A DNA stretch of 5,747 nt, from contig DHNJ01000253.1 in NCBI GenBank assembly GCA_002409445.1, forward strand, positions 1 through 5,747, read 5' to 3'. The translations under genes were made by a program, and so were the position numbers. A model generated the notes under the pieces. It was not told the origin of the DNA. It did not search any database and was given only the letters and a program-made list of their open reading frames with translations. The stretch is from Armatimonadetes bacterium UBA5419. GTDB taxonomy: Bacteria; Armatimonadota; UBA10988. Each line of letters starts with the position of its first letter. Within the stretch, counting starts at the first letter, position 1. Shown here in pieces: positions 1-5,746 of the stretch.

Positions 1-134
1 ATTAATCCCATTGCAATACCTGAAACTGGTTTTTTCATTTGTAAACCTGAATCCATAATTGCTAATGTTCCTGCACAAACTGTTGCCATAGAAGAAGAAC
101 CGTTAGATTCTAATACTTCAGAAACGATACGAAC
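1..134 (-). CDS. pnp: Polynucleotide phosphorylase, internal fragment (foreign AT-rich sequence)
   Basis: Read on the minus strand from 134 down to 3, the frame is open for 44 codons with no stop. It gives VRIVSEVLESNGSSSMATVC followed by AGTLAIMDSG and ending KKPVSGIAMGL. This is the highly conserved phosphate-binding stretch of the second RNase PH domain of PNPase, the phosphorolytic 3'-5' exoribonuclease; the SNGSSSMA motif is the signature. Neither the start nor the end of the gene is present: it runs off the window at base 1 and breaks at about 134. Codons are AT-rich (TTA, ACA, GTT, TCT), unlike everything to the right, where third positions are almost all G or C. Wording such as RIVSEVLESNG and VCAGTLA resembles Bacteroidota PNPases from memory. 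Identity as PNPase is nearly certain; the taxon is a guess. Confidence 0.9.
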
Positions 135-136
135 CC
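131..136. other. Junction between AT-rich and GC-rich sequence (probable chimeric join)
   Basis: The minus-strand PNPase reading still fits at the Val codon 132-134, but the next codon would be Arg where PNPases normally have Thr. The plus-strand kinase reading fits from the Pro codon 134-136 onward, but the codons before it (Tyr-Glu) do not match the expected family sequence. Both genes are therefore broken at the same few bases, in opposite orientations, and base composition changes at the same point. No insertion-sequence end, target duplication or tRNA is visible. An assembly or library chimera is the most economical explanation. Confidence 0.85.
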
Positions 137-1093
137 GGCGCTGGCGTCAGCAGCTCCGCCGCGGTCGAGATGGCCACGCTCTTCGCCCTCGCCGCGCAGC
201 TGGAGCTCGACCTCACCCCGACCGCCCTCGCCCACCTGGGCCAGCGCGTCGAGAACCACATCGTCGGCGCCCCCTGCGGCCTGATGGACCAGCTCACCAG
301 CAGCCTCGGCCGCGCCGACTCGCTGCTGGTCATCCGCTGCCAACCCGACCAGATCCTGGCCAACCGCCACCTGCCGCCCGGCGTCCACCTGGGCGCGATC
401 GACACCGGTGTCAAGCATTCGGTCGGCGGGCTGAACTACGGCCGCGCGCGCGTCGCCGCGTTCATGGCGCACGCGATCATCCTCGACCACCTGCGCGCGC
501 TGGGCACCGTCGGGCCCGAGGACGACCCGTTCGGCGGCTACCTGTCCAACGTCCCCGCCGCCGAGTACGAGCGCGCCTACCGCCCGCTGCTGCCCGCCGA
601 GCTGAGCGGCGAGTCGTTCGTCGCGCGCTGGGGCCACCATGGCGACGCGGTGACGACGGTCGACCCCGACCTCGAGTATCGCCCGCTGGCCGCCGCCGAC
701 CACCACCTGCGCGAGAACGCTAACCTGCCGATCTTCCTCGCCGACCTCGAGGCCTGGGAGCGGACCCGCGACCCGGCCTGGCTGATCGATGCGGGCGAGC
801 GGATGATCGCCGGCCACGCGGGCTACCGTGACGACCTCGGCCTGGGCGCCGAGGAGGCCGACCTGCTGCTCGACCTGGCGATGGCCGAGGGGCCGGCCGC
901 CGGCGTCTACGGCGGGCGGATCACCGGCGGCGGCAGCGGCGGCTGCGTCGCGCTACTGGGCGACGAGCGCCTGCCCGCGCTGCTGCCGCGCCTGGCCGCG
1001 GTCTACGCGGCGAATACCGGCCTCACGCCGACGGTCATCCACGGCTCGAGCGACGGCGCGGCGGCCAGCGGCGTGTTGCACCAGGTCTTCTGA
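134..1093 (+). CDS. GHMP-family sugar kinase, L-arabinokinase/galactokinase-like, 5'-truncated
   Basis: Probably phosphorylates the anomeric hydroxyl of a monosaccharide (L-arabinose or galactose type) with ATP in the cytoplasm. Counting the Pro codon at 134 as residue 1, the visible 319 residues begin inside the GHMP ATP-binding motif, PGAGVSSSAAVE (1-12). They continue with ENHIVGAPCGLMDQ (40-53), whose Asp52 matches the galactokinase catalytic base, HSVGG (95-99), and the C-terminal glycine motif ITGGGSGG (263-270). ENHIVGAPCG, HSVGG and the late GSSDG (304-308) recall the C-terminal domain of plant L-arabinokinase ARA1 more than ordinary GalK. The N-terminal substrate-binding segment, with the first galactokinase motif, is lost at the junction. 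The ATG at 170 lies inside the ATP-binding region and is not the true start. It stops 29 bases before ridA and probably shares its transcript. The superfamily is secure; arabinose over galactose is an inference. Confidence 0.88.
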   Translation, partial: PGAGVSSSAAVEMATLFALAAQLELDLTPTALAHLGQRVENHIVGAPCGLMDQLTSSLGRADSLLVIRCQPDQILANRHLPPGVHLGAIDTGVKHSVGGLNYGRARVAAFMAHAIILDHLRALGTVGPEDDPFGGYLSNVPAAEYERAYRPLLPAELSGESFVARWGHHGDAVTTVDPDLEYRPLAAADHHLRENANLPIFLADLEAWERTRDPAWLIDAGERMIAGHAGYRDDLGLGAEEADLLLDLAMAEGPAAGVYGGRITGGGSGGCVALLGDERLPALLPRLAAVYAANTGLTPTVIHGSSDGAAASGVLHQVF

Positions 1094-1111
1094 GGCGGCA
1101 CACTAAGCAGC

Positions 1112-1115
1112 GGAG
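1112..1115 (+). promoter_or_regulatory. Ribosome binding site of ridA
   Basis: GGAG lies seven bases before the ATG at 1123, in the 29-base gap after the kinase stop codon. It supports this start and translation from a shared mRNA. Confidence 0.6.
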
Positions 1116-1122
1116 CACACGC

Positions 1123-1506
1123 ATGAACCGCCACGTAGGCAACGCACCCGACGCGCCGGCCGCCGTCGGCCCCTATAGCCACTTCGTCACCGCCGGCGAC
1201 CTCGTCTTCGTCTCTGGCCAGATCCCGCTCGACCCGGCTAGCGGCACGCTGGTCGCCGGCGACGCCGCGGCCCAGGCCCGCCGCTGCCTCGAGAACCTCA
1301 AGCTCGTCCTCGCCGCCGCCGGCTCGTCGCTCGACCGGGTCTGCCGCTGCGGCCTGTTCCTCGTCGATATGGCCGATTTCGCCGCGGTCAACGCGGTCTA
1401 CGCCGAGTTCTTCCCCCACGACCCGCCCGCGCGCACGACCCTCGCCGTCGCCGCCCTGCCCGCCGGCGCGCGCGTCGAGATCGAGGCCATCGCCCTGCGC
1501 GCCTAG
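1123..1506 (+). CDS. ridA: RidA/YjgF/UK114-family enamine/imine deaminase
   Basis: A 127-residue protein, the usual length for RidA. The family hydrolyses reactive enamine/imine intermediates such as 2-aminoacrylate, which PLP enzymes release, to the keto acid and ammonia, as a cytoplasmic homotrimer. Visible marks are APAAVGPYSH near the N-terminus with Tyr18, the strand VFVSGQIPLDP (28-38) with Ser31, PPARTTLAVAALP (101-113) with Arg104, and the C-terminal VEIEAIALR with Glu119. By motif alignment to remembered E. coli RidA, these match Tyr17, Ser30, Arg105 and Glu120, so the active site looks intact. It sits between a sugar kinase and an oxidoreductase with gaps of 29 and 30 bases, probably in one operon. 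RidA homologues with other substrates exist, so deaminase activity rests on the conserved Arg and is not proved. Confidence 0.92.
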   Translation: MNRHVGNAPDAPAAVGPYSHFVTAGDLVFVSGQIPLDPASGTLVAGDAAAQARRCLENLKLVLAAAGSSLDRVCRCGLFLVDMADFAAVNAVYAEFFPHDPPARTTLAVAALPAGARVEIEAIALRA

Positions 1507-1525
1507 CCCGCCGCCCCGCCCGCCC

Positions 1526-1530
1526 GGAGA
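1526..1530 (+). promoter_or_regulatory. Ribosome binding site of the Gfo/Idh/MocA gene
   Basis: GGAGA lies six bases before the ATG at 1537, in the 30-base gap after ridA. It fixes the start and leaves little room for a separate promoter. Confidence 0.6.
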
Positions 1531-1536
1531 GCAGCC

Positions 1537-2529
1537 ATGCCCAACATCGTCCTCATCGGCCTGCGCGGCCACGAGAACATCTGCCTGGACGCCATCGCCC
1601 GCCGCGACGACGCCCAGCTCGTCGCCGTCTGGGAGTCCGACCCGGCCGCGCTCGACCGCGCCCGCCAGCGCCCCGGCGTGACCGAGGCCACGCTGCTGAC
1701 CCCCAACCTCGACGAGATCCTCGCCCGCCGCGACGTGCAGGTCGCCATCCTCGCCGAGGACAACGGCTCGCGCGCGGGCCATCTCATCGAGTGCTTCAAC
1801 CGCGGCTGGCACGTCTTCGCCGAGAAGCCGCTGGCGATCACCAGCCGCGACCTCGACCAGGTCCGCGCGGCCCACGCGGCGGCCGGCACGCGGCTGTCGA
1901 TGCTGCTGACCATGCGCTACGAGCCGATCTACCGCAGCCTCCGCGCCGCGCTGGCCGAGGGGCTGATCGGCGCGCCGCTGCAGCTCAGCGCGCAGAAGAG
2001 CTACAAGCTGGGCCAGCGCCCCGCCTGGCAGCGCGACCCGGCCAGCTACGGCGCGACCATCCCGTTCATCGGCATCCACCCCGTCGACCTGCTGCGTTAC
2101 GTCACCGGCTGCGACTACCAGCGCGTCTCGGCGCTGGCGCGCTCGGCCGGGCTGCCCGGCTCGGAGACGATGGACGAGAGCTGCGCGCTGCTGCTCGAGA
2201 CGACCGAGGGCCTGCCGACGGCCATCCGCCTCGACTTCCTGCGGCCCGCCGGCGCGCCGACCCACGGCGACGACCGCATCCGCGTCGCCGGCGAGCGCGG
2301 CGTGCTCGAGGTCCTCGGCGGCCGCCTCAGCCTGCTCACGCCCGACGCGCCGCCCCAGGAGCTGCCGATCACCGCCACCGCGCCGAACATGTTCGACGAG
2401 TACCTCGACGAGCTGGCCGGCGTCGGCACCCACGAGCTGACCGCCGCCGACTGCCTGCGCGCCACCGAGCTGGTCCTCGCCGCCCAGCAGGCCGCGGTCG
2501 AGGGCCGCTGGGTCGATTGCGCGCCATAA
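1537..2529 (+). CDS. Gfo/Idh/MocA-family NAD(P)-dependent oxidoreductase
   Basis: A 330-residue cytoplasmic oxidoreductase of typical family length, probably acting on a sugar, polyol or derivative; the substrate is not readable. The N-terminal Rossmann domain (about 1-120) starts IVLIGLRGHENI, with glycines 8 and 11 followed by His, a variant of the usual dinucleotide loop. It contains the family hallmark FAEKPLAI (94-101), with Lys97 as the expected catalytic lysine. The C-terminal alpha/beta domain (about 122-330) has RYEPIYRSLR (127-136), GLIGAPLQL (142-150) and IGIHPVDLLRYVTG (178-191), with His181 as the second catalytic residue. In the usual D-x-G-x-H pattern an Asp stands two residues before Gly179; here it is Phe177 (see findings). 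It follows ridA by 30 bases. The family is secure; the reaction could be oxidation, reduction or a redox-cycled elimination. Confidence 0.92.
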   Translation: MPNIVLIGLRGHENICLDAIARRDDAQLVAVWESDPAALDRARQRPGVTEATLLTPNLDEILARRDVQVAILAEDNGSRAGHLIECFNRGWHVFAEKPLAITSRDLDQVRAAHAAAGTRLSMLLTMRYEPIYRSLRAALAEGLIGAPLQLSAQKSYKLGQRPAWQRDPASYGATIPFIGIHPVDLLRYVTGCDYQRVSALARSAGLPGSETMDESCALLLETTEGLPTAIRLDFLRPAGAPTHGDDRIRVAGERGVLEVLGGRLSLLTPDAPPQELPITATAPNMFDEYLDELAGVGTHELTAADCLRATELVLAAQQAAVEGRWVDCAP

Positions 2530-2552
2530 TGGCAGGGTCGGGCTGAACCAGG

Positions 2553-2558
2553 TACAAT
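2553..2558 (+). promoter_or_regulatory. Possible -10 element (TACAAT) before the GHL10 gene
   Basis: TACAAT is an isolated AT-rich hexamer, five of six bases matching TATAAT, in the 75-base gap between the oxidoreductase and the GHL10 gene. This is the longest gap in the cluster and such words are rare in this GC-rich sequence. No recognisable -35 box lies 16-18 bases upstream, where the sequence is TGGCAG, so it is only a candidate internal promoter. Confidence 0.25.
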
Positions 2559-2591
2559 CCGACAACCGGCGCGCCCAAGGCCGGCTGCGAG

Positions 2592-2597
2592 GGAGGT
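2592..2597 (+). promoter_or_regulatory. Strong ribosome binding site of the GHL10 gene
   Basis: GGAGGT, a near-perfect anti-16S match, lies seven bases before the ATG at 2605. It is the best Shine-Dalgarno sequence in the window and decides this start, which also opens directly into a signal peptide. Confidence 0.75.
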
Positions 2598-2604
2598 CGC
2601 ACTC

Positions 2605-5526
2605 ATGCTAAACGCCGCTCGTCTCCTGCTCCTCAGCGGTCTCTGGTGCGGGGTCGCCCTCGGCCAGGCCGCCGCCCCCGCCGAGTCCGTCGTCCTCCGC
2701 GGCGACACCCTGGCCGCCGCCTCGGCCAGCCTGCGCAACTCGGTCAACGACTACACGCAGCGCTCGGTCTACTGCCTGGCGGGGCTCGGCGTGCCCGTGC
2801 GCATCGCCTCCGACACCGACCTGACCCTCGACACCATCGCCGGCGCGCCGCTCGTCGTCCTGCCGTACAACCGCGTCGAGCCGGCCACGGTCGACGTCCT
2901 GGCCGCCTACGTCGCGGCCGGCGGGCGGCTGATCGCCATGTTCACCACCGGCGACGGCGTGCCCGCGCTGGGCCAGTTGCTCGGCGTGACCATCGGCGAG
3001 CTGATGCAGCCGGCGACCGAGGGCGAGTTCGAGACGATCGTCCTCGACCCCGCCGCCGTCGCCGCCGACACGCTGCTGCCCGCCGCCTTCCGCCAGGAGA
3101 GCTGGAACGCCTTCGAGCTGACGCCGGCGGAGGGCACGAGCGTGCTCGGCCGCTGGGGCGTGGACGGCCGCGCGGCGATCACCCAGAACGCCGCCGGCTG
3201 CTTCGTCGGCCACGTGCTGACCGGCGCCGACCTGCCGAACAAGGCGCGCTTCCTCCTGGCCCAGGCGATCACCGCCGAGCCGGAGCTCTGGACACCGGTG
3301 ATCAACGATGCGCAGACGCGGCTGACCCAGGCGGTCGAGTACGACCTGGCCCAGCTCGGCCTGCTGCGCGAACGCGGCGACCGGCAGTCCGCGCGCCTGC
3401 ACGCGCTAGCGGCGAAGGTCGAGGCGCTGCTCGTGCCGCTACCCGCCGTCGACGACCGCGCCGCCCAGCTGGACAACCTGCTCACGCGCGAGGGCGAGGC
3501 GGTCTCGCTGCTGGCCGAGCTGCAGCCCAGCCGCGAGCATGAATTGCGCGGCCTGTGGGTCTTCGGCGCGCGGCAAGACTGGCCGGCGCTGATCGCCAAG
3601 TGCCAGGCGGCCGGCCTGAACGCCATCTTTTACCGCGTCGGCCGCGGCGGCAACGCGATCTACCCCTCGGATATCCTGCCCCAGGACGAGTGGGCGCGCG
3701 AGAACGACCCGGTCGCCGAGGGCCTAGCCGCCTGCCGCGCGGCGGGCATCGAGTTCCACGCCTGGCGCGTGACCTACCACCTCGGCTCCGCGCCCCAGGA
3801 CTACCGCGACCAGCTGCGCGCCGAGGGCCGCATCAGCGTCAACCCCGCGGGCGTCGAGGCGCCCTTCGCCAACCCCGGCGACCCGCGCAACTACGCGCTC
3901 GAGGTCGCCGTCGCCCGCGAGTTCCTCGAGCGCTACGACGTCGACGGCCTGCACCTCGACTACATCCGCTACACCGACGAGCCGAGCTACGAGTTCGACT
4001 ACAGCGACGTCAGCCGCCAGGAGTTCGGCAAGGTCCTGGGCACGACGATCGACCCCGCCGATTGGCCCGGCATCGTCGTCGATGGGCGGCTGCGGATGGC
4101 TTACAACGAGTGGATGCGTTCGAACATCGACCGCCTGGTCGAGGCCAACCACCGCCTGGTCAACGAGTTGCGGCCGCACGCCGTGCTGTCGATCGCCGCC
4201 TGGCGCGACCCGCGCTGGGACCGCGTGACGATCATGCAGGACTGGCCCAAGTGGGTCGAGCAGGGCTGGGTCGACCTGCTGATCCCGATGAACTACGCCA
4301 CCTCGCTGGTCACCCTCGACGGCTACGTCACGCGCCAGCTGGCCCAGACCGCGGGCAACACCCGCTACGCCTCGGGCCTCGGCGCCTGGCTGCTCGATAG
4401 CCCCGCCGAGCTGCTCGAACAGGTCGCCCTCTCGCGCGCGGGCGGCGCCGACGGCTTCGTCCTCTTCAGCAACAACGCCCCCGACCTCGACCGCCAGCTG
4501 CACGCCCTGGCCGCCGGCGCGACCCACCTGCCCGCCCAGCCGACGACCGTCGGGCCGCACGCGCGGTTCACCGTCAACGGCCTGATGAGCGCCGACGGCG
4601 AGCCCAACGGCGTGGCCCTGGGCGGGACCAACGACGTGACCGTCGAGATCGGGCCGCGGTGGGGCACGCTGCGCGCCGACGTGGCGCGGTTCACCGCGCG
4701 CCTGCACCTGGTCGACCCGGCCCGCGACCGGCTGCTCGGCCTGGTCGGCGAGATCAGCGCCGAGGGGCCCAGCGCCGTGCTGAACGCCCGCTTCGAGCCG
4801 ATCCGCGACCCGTTCCAGCTGCTGCTCAGCGGCACGATCACCGACACCGCCGGCGCCGAGCACACCTACGAGATCCGCGGGCCGCTGCTGCGCGGCTGGA
4901 GCGCGGAGCAGACCGTCGCCTGGCAGGCCGCGCAGCAGCCGGTCACGACCACCGGCGCGCCGCTGCGGGTCGGCGTCTGGCACGACGGCATCGGCACCAG
5001 CCAGCTGCTGGCCGCCCTAGGCGGCGTCGAGGGCCTGGAGGCGCACCAGCTCTGGCGCTTCACCCCGGAGTTCCTGGCCCCGTTCAACGTGGTCATCGTG
5101 CCCCAGGTGCGCAACATGGTCGACCTCGCCGACCACGCGGCGGGTCCGCTGCGGGCGTGGGTCGAGGCCGGCGGCCGGCTCATCCTGACCCACGACGCCG
5201 TCGGCCGCGGCTACCAGGCGCGGCTGTACCCCGAAATCGGCCTCGGCGCCGCCCTCCAGCGCACCCAAACGGTCACCGCGACCGACGCCTGGCCCACCCC
5301 CGGCACCTTCGACCACCTCTACGCCACCCACGTCCGCATCGCCCCCGGCCCCGCTGGCCAGGCGCTGCTCACCGACGCCGACGGCGCCCCCGTGGTCGTC
5401 GGCGGCCGCGTGGGCGAGGGCCTAGTCATCCTCGACGGCATGATGACCGGCTACGTCGGCGACAACGTGACGGTGCCCGACGCGGAGCGCCAATTCCTCC
5501 TCGACGCCCTGCGCTGGACGCCGTAG
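2605..5526 (+). CDS. Secreted multidomain GHL10 (DUF187) glycosidase-like protein with two GATase-like domains
   Basis: A 973-residue exported protein. Residues 1-20 form a Sec signal peptide (one Arg, then a LLLLSGLWCGVALG core), probably cleaved near Gly20-Gln21; Cys15 is not in a lipobox. Residues about 28-230 look like a Rossmann-type glutamine-amidotransferase-like domain, with VVLPYN (84-89) and a YVAAGGRLIAMF strand (102-113). About 232-308 is a charged helical linker. About 314-640 is the GHL10 TIM barrel: RGLWVFGARQDWPALI (315-330), GIEFHAWRV (381-389), the signature DVDGLHLDYIRY (445-456) and LLIPMNYAT (558-566). About 650-762 appears to be a beta-sandwich, and 786-973 a second GATase-like domain with VVIVPQ (829-834) and WVEAGGRLILTHD (852-864). 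GHL10 relatives include YngK and E. coli DigH/YddW, the latter described as acting on denuded peptidoglycan glycans; here the substrate is unknown. Neither flanking domain shows an amidotransferase cysteine elbow, so they are probably structural or binding modules. Confidence 0.85.
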   Translation: MLNAARLLLLSGLWCGVALGQAAAPAESVVLRGDTLAAASASLRNSVNDYTQRSVYCLAGLGVPVRIASDTDLTLDTIAGAPLVVLPYNRVEPATVDVLAAYVAAGGRLIAMFTTGDGVPALGQLLGVTIGELMQPATEGEFETIVLDPAAVAADTLLPAAFRQESWNAFELTPAEGTSVLGRWGVDGRAAITQNAAGCFVGHVLTGADLPNKARFLLAQAITAEPELWTPVINDAQTRLTQAVEYDLAQLGLLRERGDRQSARLHALAAKVEALLVPLPAVDDRAAQLDNLLTREGEAVSLLAELQPSREHELRGLWVFGARQDWPALIAKCQAAGLNAIFYRVGRGGNAIYPSDILPQDEWARENDPVAEGLAACRAAGIEFHAWRVTYHLGSAPQDYRDQLRAEGRISVNPAGVEAPFANPGDPRNYALEVAVAREFLERYDVDGLHLDYIRYTDEPSYEFDYSDVSRQEFGKVLGTTIDPADWPGIVVDGRLRMAYNEWMRSNIDRLVEANHRLVNELRPHAVLSIAAWRDPRWDRVTIMQDWPKWVEQGWVDLLIPMNYATSLVTLDGYVTRQLAQTAGNTRYASGLGAWLLDSPAELLEQVALSRAGGADGFVLFSNNAPDLDRQLHALAAGATHLPAQPTTVGPHARFTVNGLMSADGEPNGVALGGTNDVTVEIGPRWGTLRADVARFTARLHLVDPARDRLLGLVGEISAEGPSAVLNARFEPIRDPFQLLLSGTITDTAGAEHTYEIRGPLLRGWSAEQTVAWQAAQQPVTTTGAPLRVGVWHDGIGTSQLLAALGGVEGLEAHQLWRFTPEFLAPFNVVIVPQVRNMVDLADHAAGPLRAWVEAGGRLILTHDAVGRGYQARLYPEIGLGAALQRTQTVTATDAWPTPGTFDHLYATHVRIAPGPAGQALLTDADGAPVVVGGRVGEGLVILDGMMTGYVGDNVTVPDAERQFLLDALRWTP

Positions 5527-5534
5527 GGGGTGAT

Positions 5535-5547
5535 GGGGCGGCGCCCC
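5535..5547. repeat. Small inverted repeat just after the GHL10 stop
   Basis: GGGGC at 5535-5539 pairs with GCCCC at 5543-5547 around a 3-base GGC loop. An alternative stem pairs TAGGGG (5524-5529, including the stop codon) with CCCCTA (5544-5549). Its position 8 bases after the stop suits transcript-end structure, but there is no T-run and short GC stems arise easily in this composition. Confidence 0.35.
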
Positions 5548-5595
5548 TAGCCGAAACCAGGCCCACTTCCGCCCAGGACCACCCTAACTGGGACC

Positions 5596-5613
5596 GCGGA
5601 CATTCCTGTCCGC
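5596..5613. repeat. Perfect 18-base inverted repeat GCGGACATTCCTGTCCGC
   Basis: Seven-base arms GCGGACA (5596-5602) and TGTCCGC (5607-5613) flank the 4-base centre TTCC. It lies about 70 bases after the GHL10 stop codon. It could be a transcript-end hairpin, a dispersed palindromic repeat, or a dyad operator for a gene beyond the window. No T-run follows, which argues against a standard terminator. Confidence 0.6.
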
Positions 5614-5685
5614 AGCAAACCTGCGACCCAGATCCACCAGCCGCTTGGAGGCCATCACCGCACGTGCCGCCGCCACCACGTTCCA

Positions 5686-5703
5686 GCTGGGCTAGCGCCC
5701 AGC
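5686..5703. repeat. Hairpin 1 of terminal array (7-bp stem, TAGC loop)
   Basis: GCTGGGC (5686-5692) pairs perfectly with GCCCAGC (5697-5703) around TAGC. The next hairpin begins at the very next base. Confidence 0.6.
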
Positions 5704-5726
5704 GTTGTGGGCGAAGCGCCCACAAC
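5704..5726. repeat. Hairpin 2 of terminal array (10-bp stem, AAG loop)
   Basis: GTTGTGGGCG (5704-5713) pairs perfectly with CGCCCACAAC (5717-5726) around AAG. It is the longest perfect stem I found in the window. Its arms include A and T positions, so GC bias alone does not explain the match. Confidence 0.75.
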
Positions 5727-5727
5727 C

Positions 5728-5746
5728 CGCCGGCCAAGGGCCGGCG
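5728..5746. repeat. Hairpin 3 of terminal array (8-bp stem, AAG loop)
   Basis: CGCCGGCC (5728-5735) pairs perfectly with GGCCGGCG (5739-5746) around AAG, the same triloop as hairpin 2. One base separates it from hairpin 2, and the window ends one base after it. Confidence 0.65.

Noticed and set aside
170..172. ATG at 170 as the start of the sugar kinase
   Set aside because: The 12 codons before it already match the GHMP ATP-binding motif PxGAGxSSSAA, so this Met is internal and the gene is truncated by the junction.
2530..2545. Possible sigma-54 promoter (TGGCAG followed by GGCTG)
   Set aside because: The GG and GC cores are one base short of the required spacing, and the TT of the -12 element is missing.
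1791..2546. Arginine/alanine-rich plus-strand frames inside the oxidoreductase and GHL10 genes (also 2646-3542 and 3555-4400)
   Set aside because: Out-of-frame shadows, recognisable by runs of Arg, Pro and Ala; the real frames carry clear family motifs.
1003..2565. Long 520-codon open frame on the minus strand opposite ridA and the oxidoreductase gene
   Set aside because: It is rich in Gly, Ala, Arg, Val and Asp with no recognisable domain, and lies exactly antisense to two well-identified genes. GC-rich third positions remove stops from the opposite strand.
2566..2584. CCGGC/GCCGG inverted repeat in the gap before the GHL10 gene as a terminator or operator
   Set aside because: Only five base pairs of pure GC with a 9-base loop and no T-run, which is expected by chance in this composition.
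2605..2667. GHL10 protein as a lipoprotein through Cys15
   Set aside because: The residues before Cys15 (Gly-Leu-Trp) do not fit a lipobox, and a standard signal peptidase I site near residue 20 fits better.
3724..4983. 419-codon minus-strand frame opposite the GHL10 gene, and similar minus frames at 2608-3402 and 110-817
   Set aside because: Low-complexity shadow translations of a strongly GC-biased gene, without domains or convincing ribosome binding sites. The 110-817 frame also crosses the chimeric junction.
5426..5737. 103-codon minus-strand frame covering the hairpin tail
   Set aside because: It overlaps the end of the GHL10 gene, has Gly/Trp/Ser-rich non-gene-like composition, and its start lies inside the terminal hairpin array.
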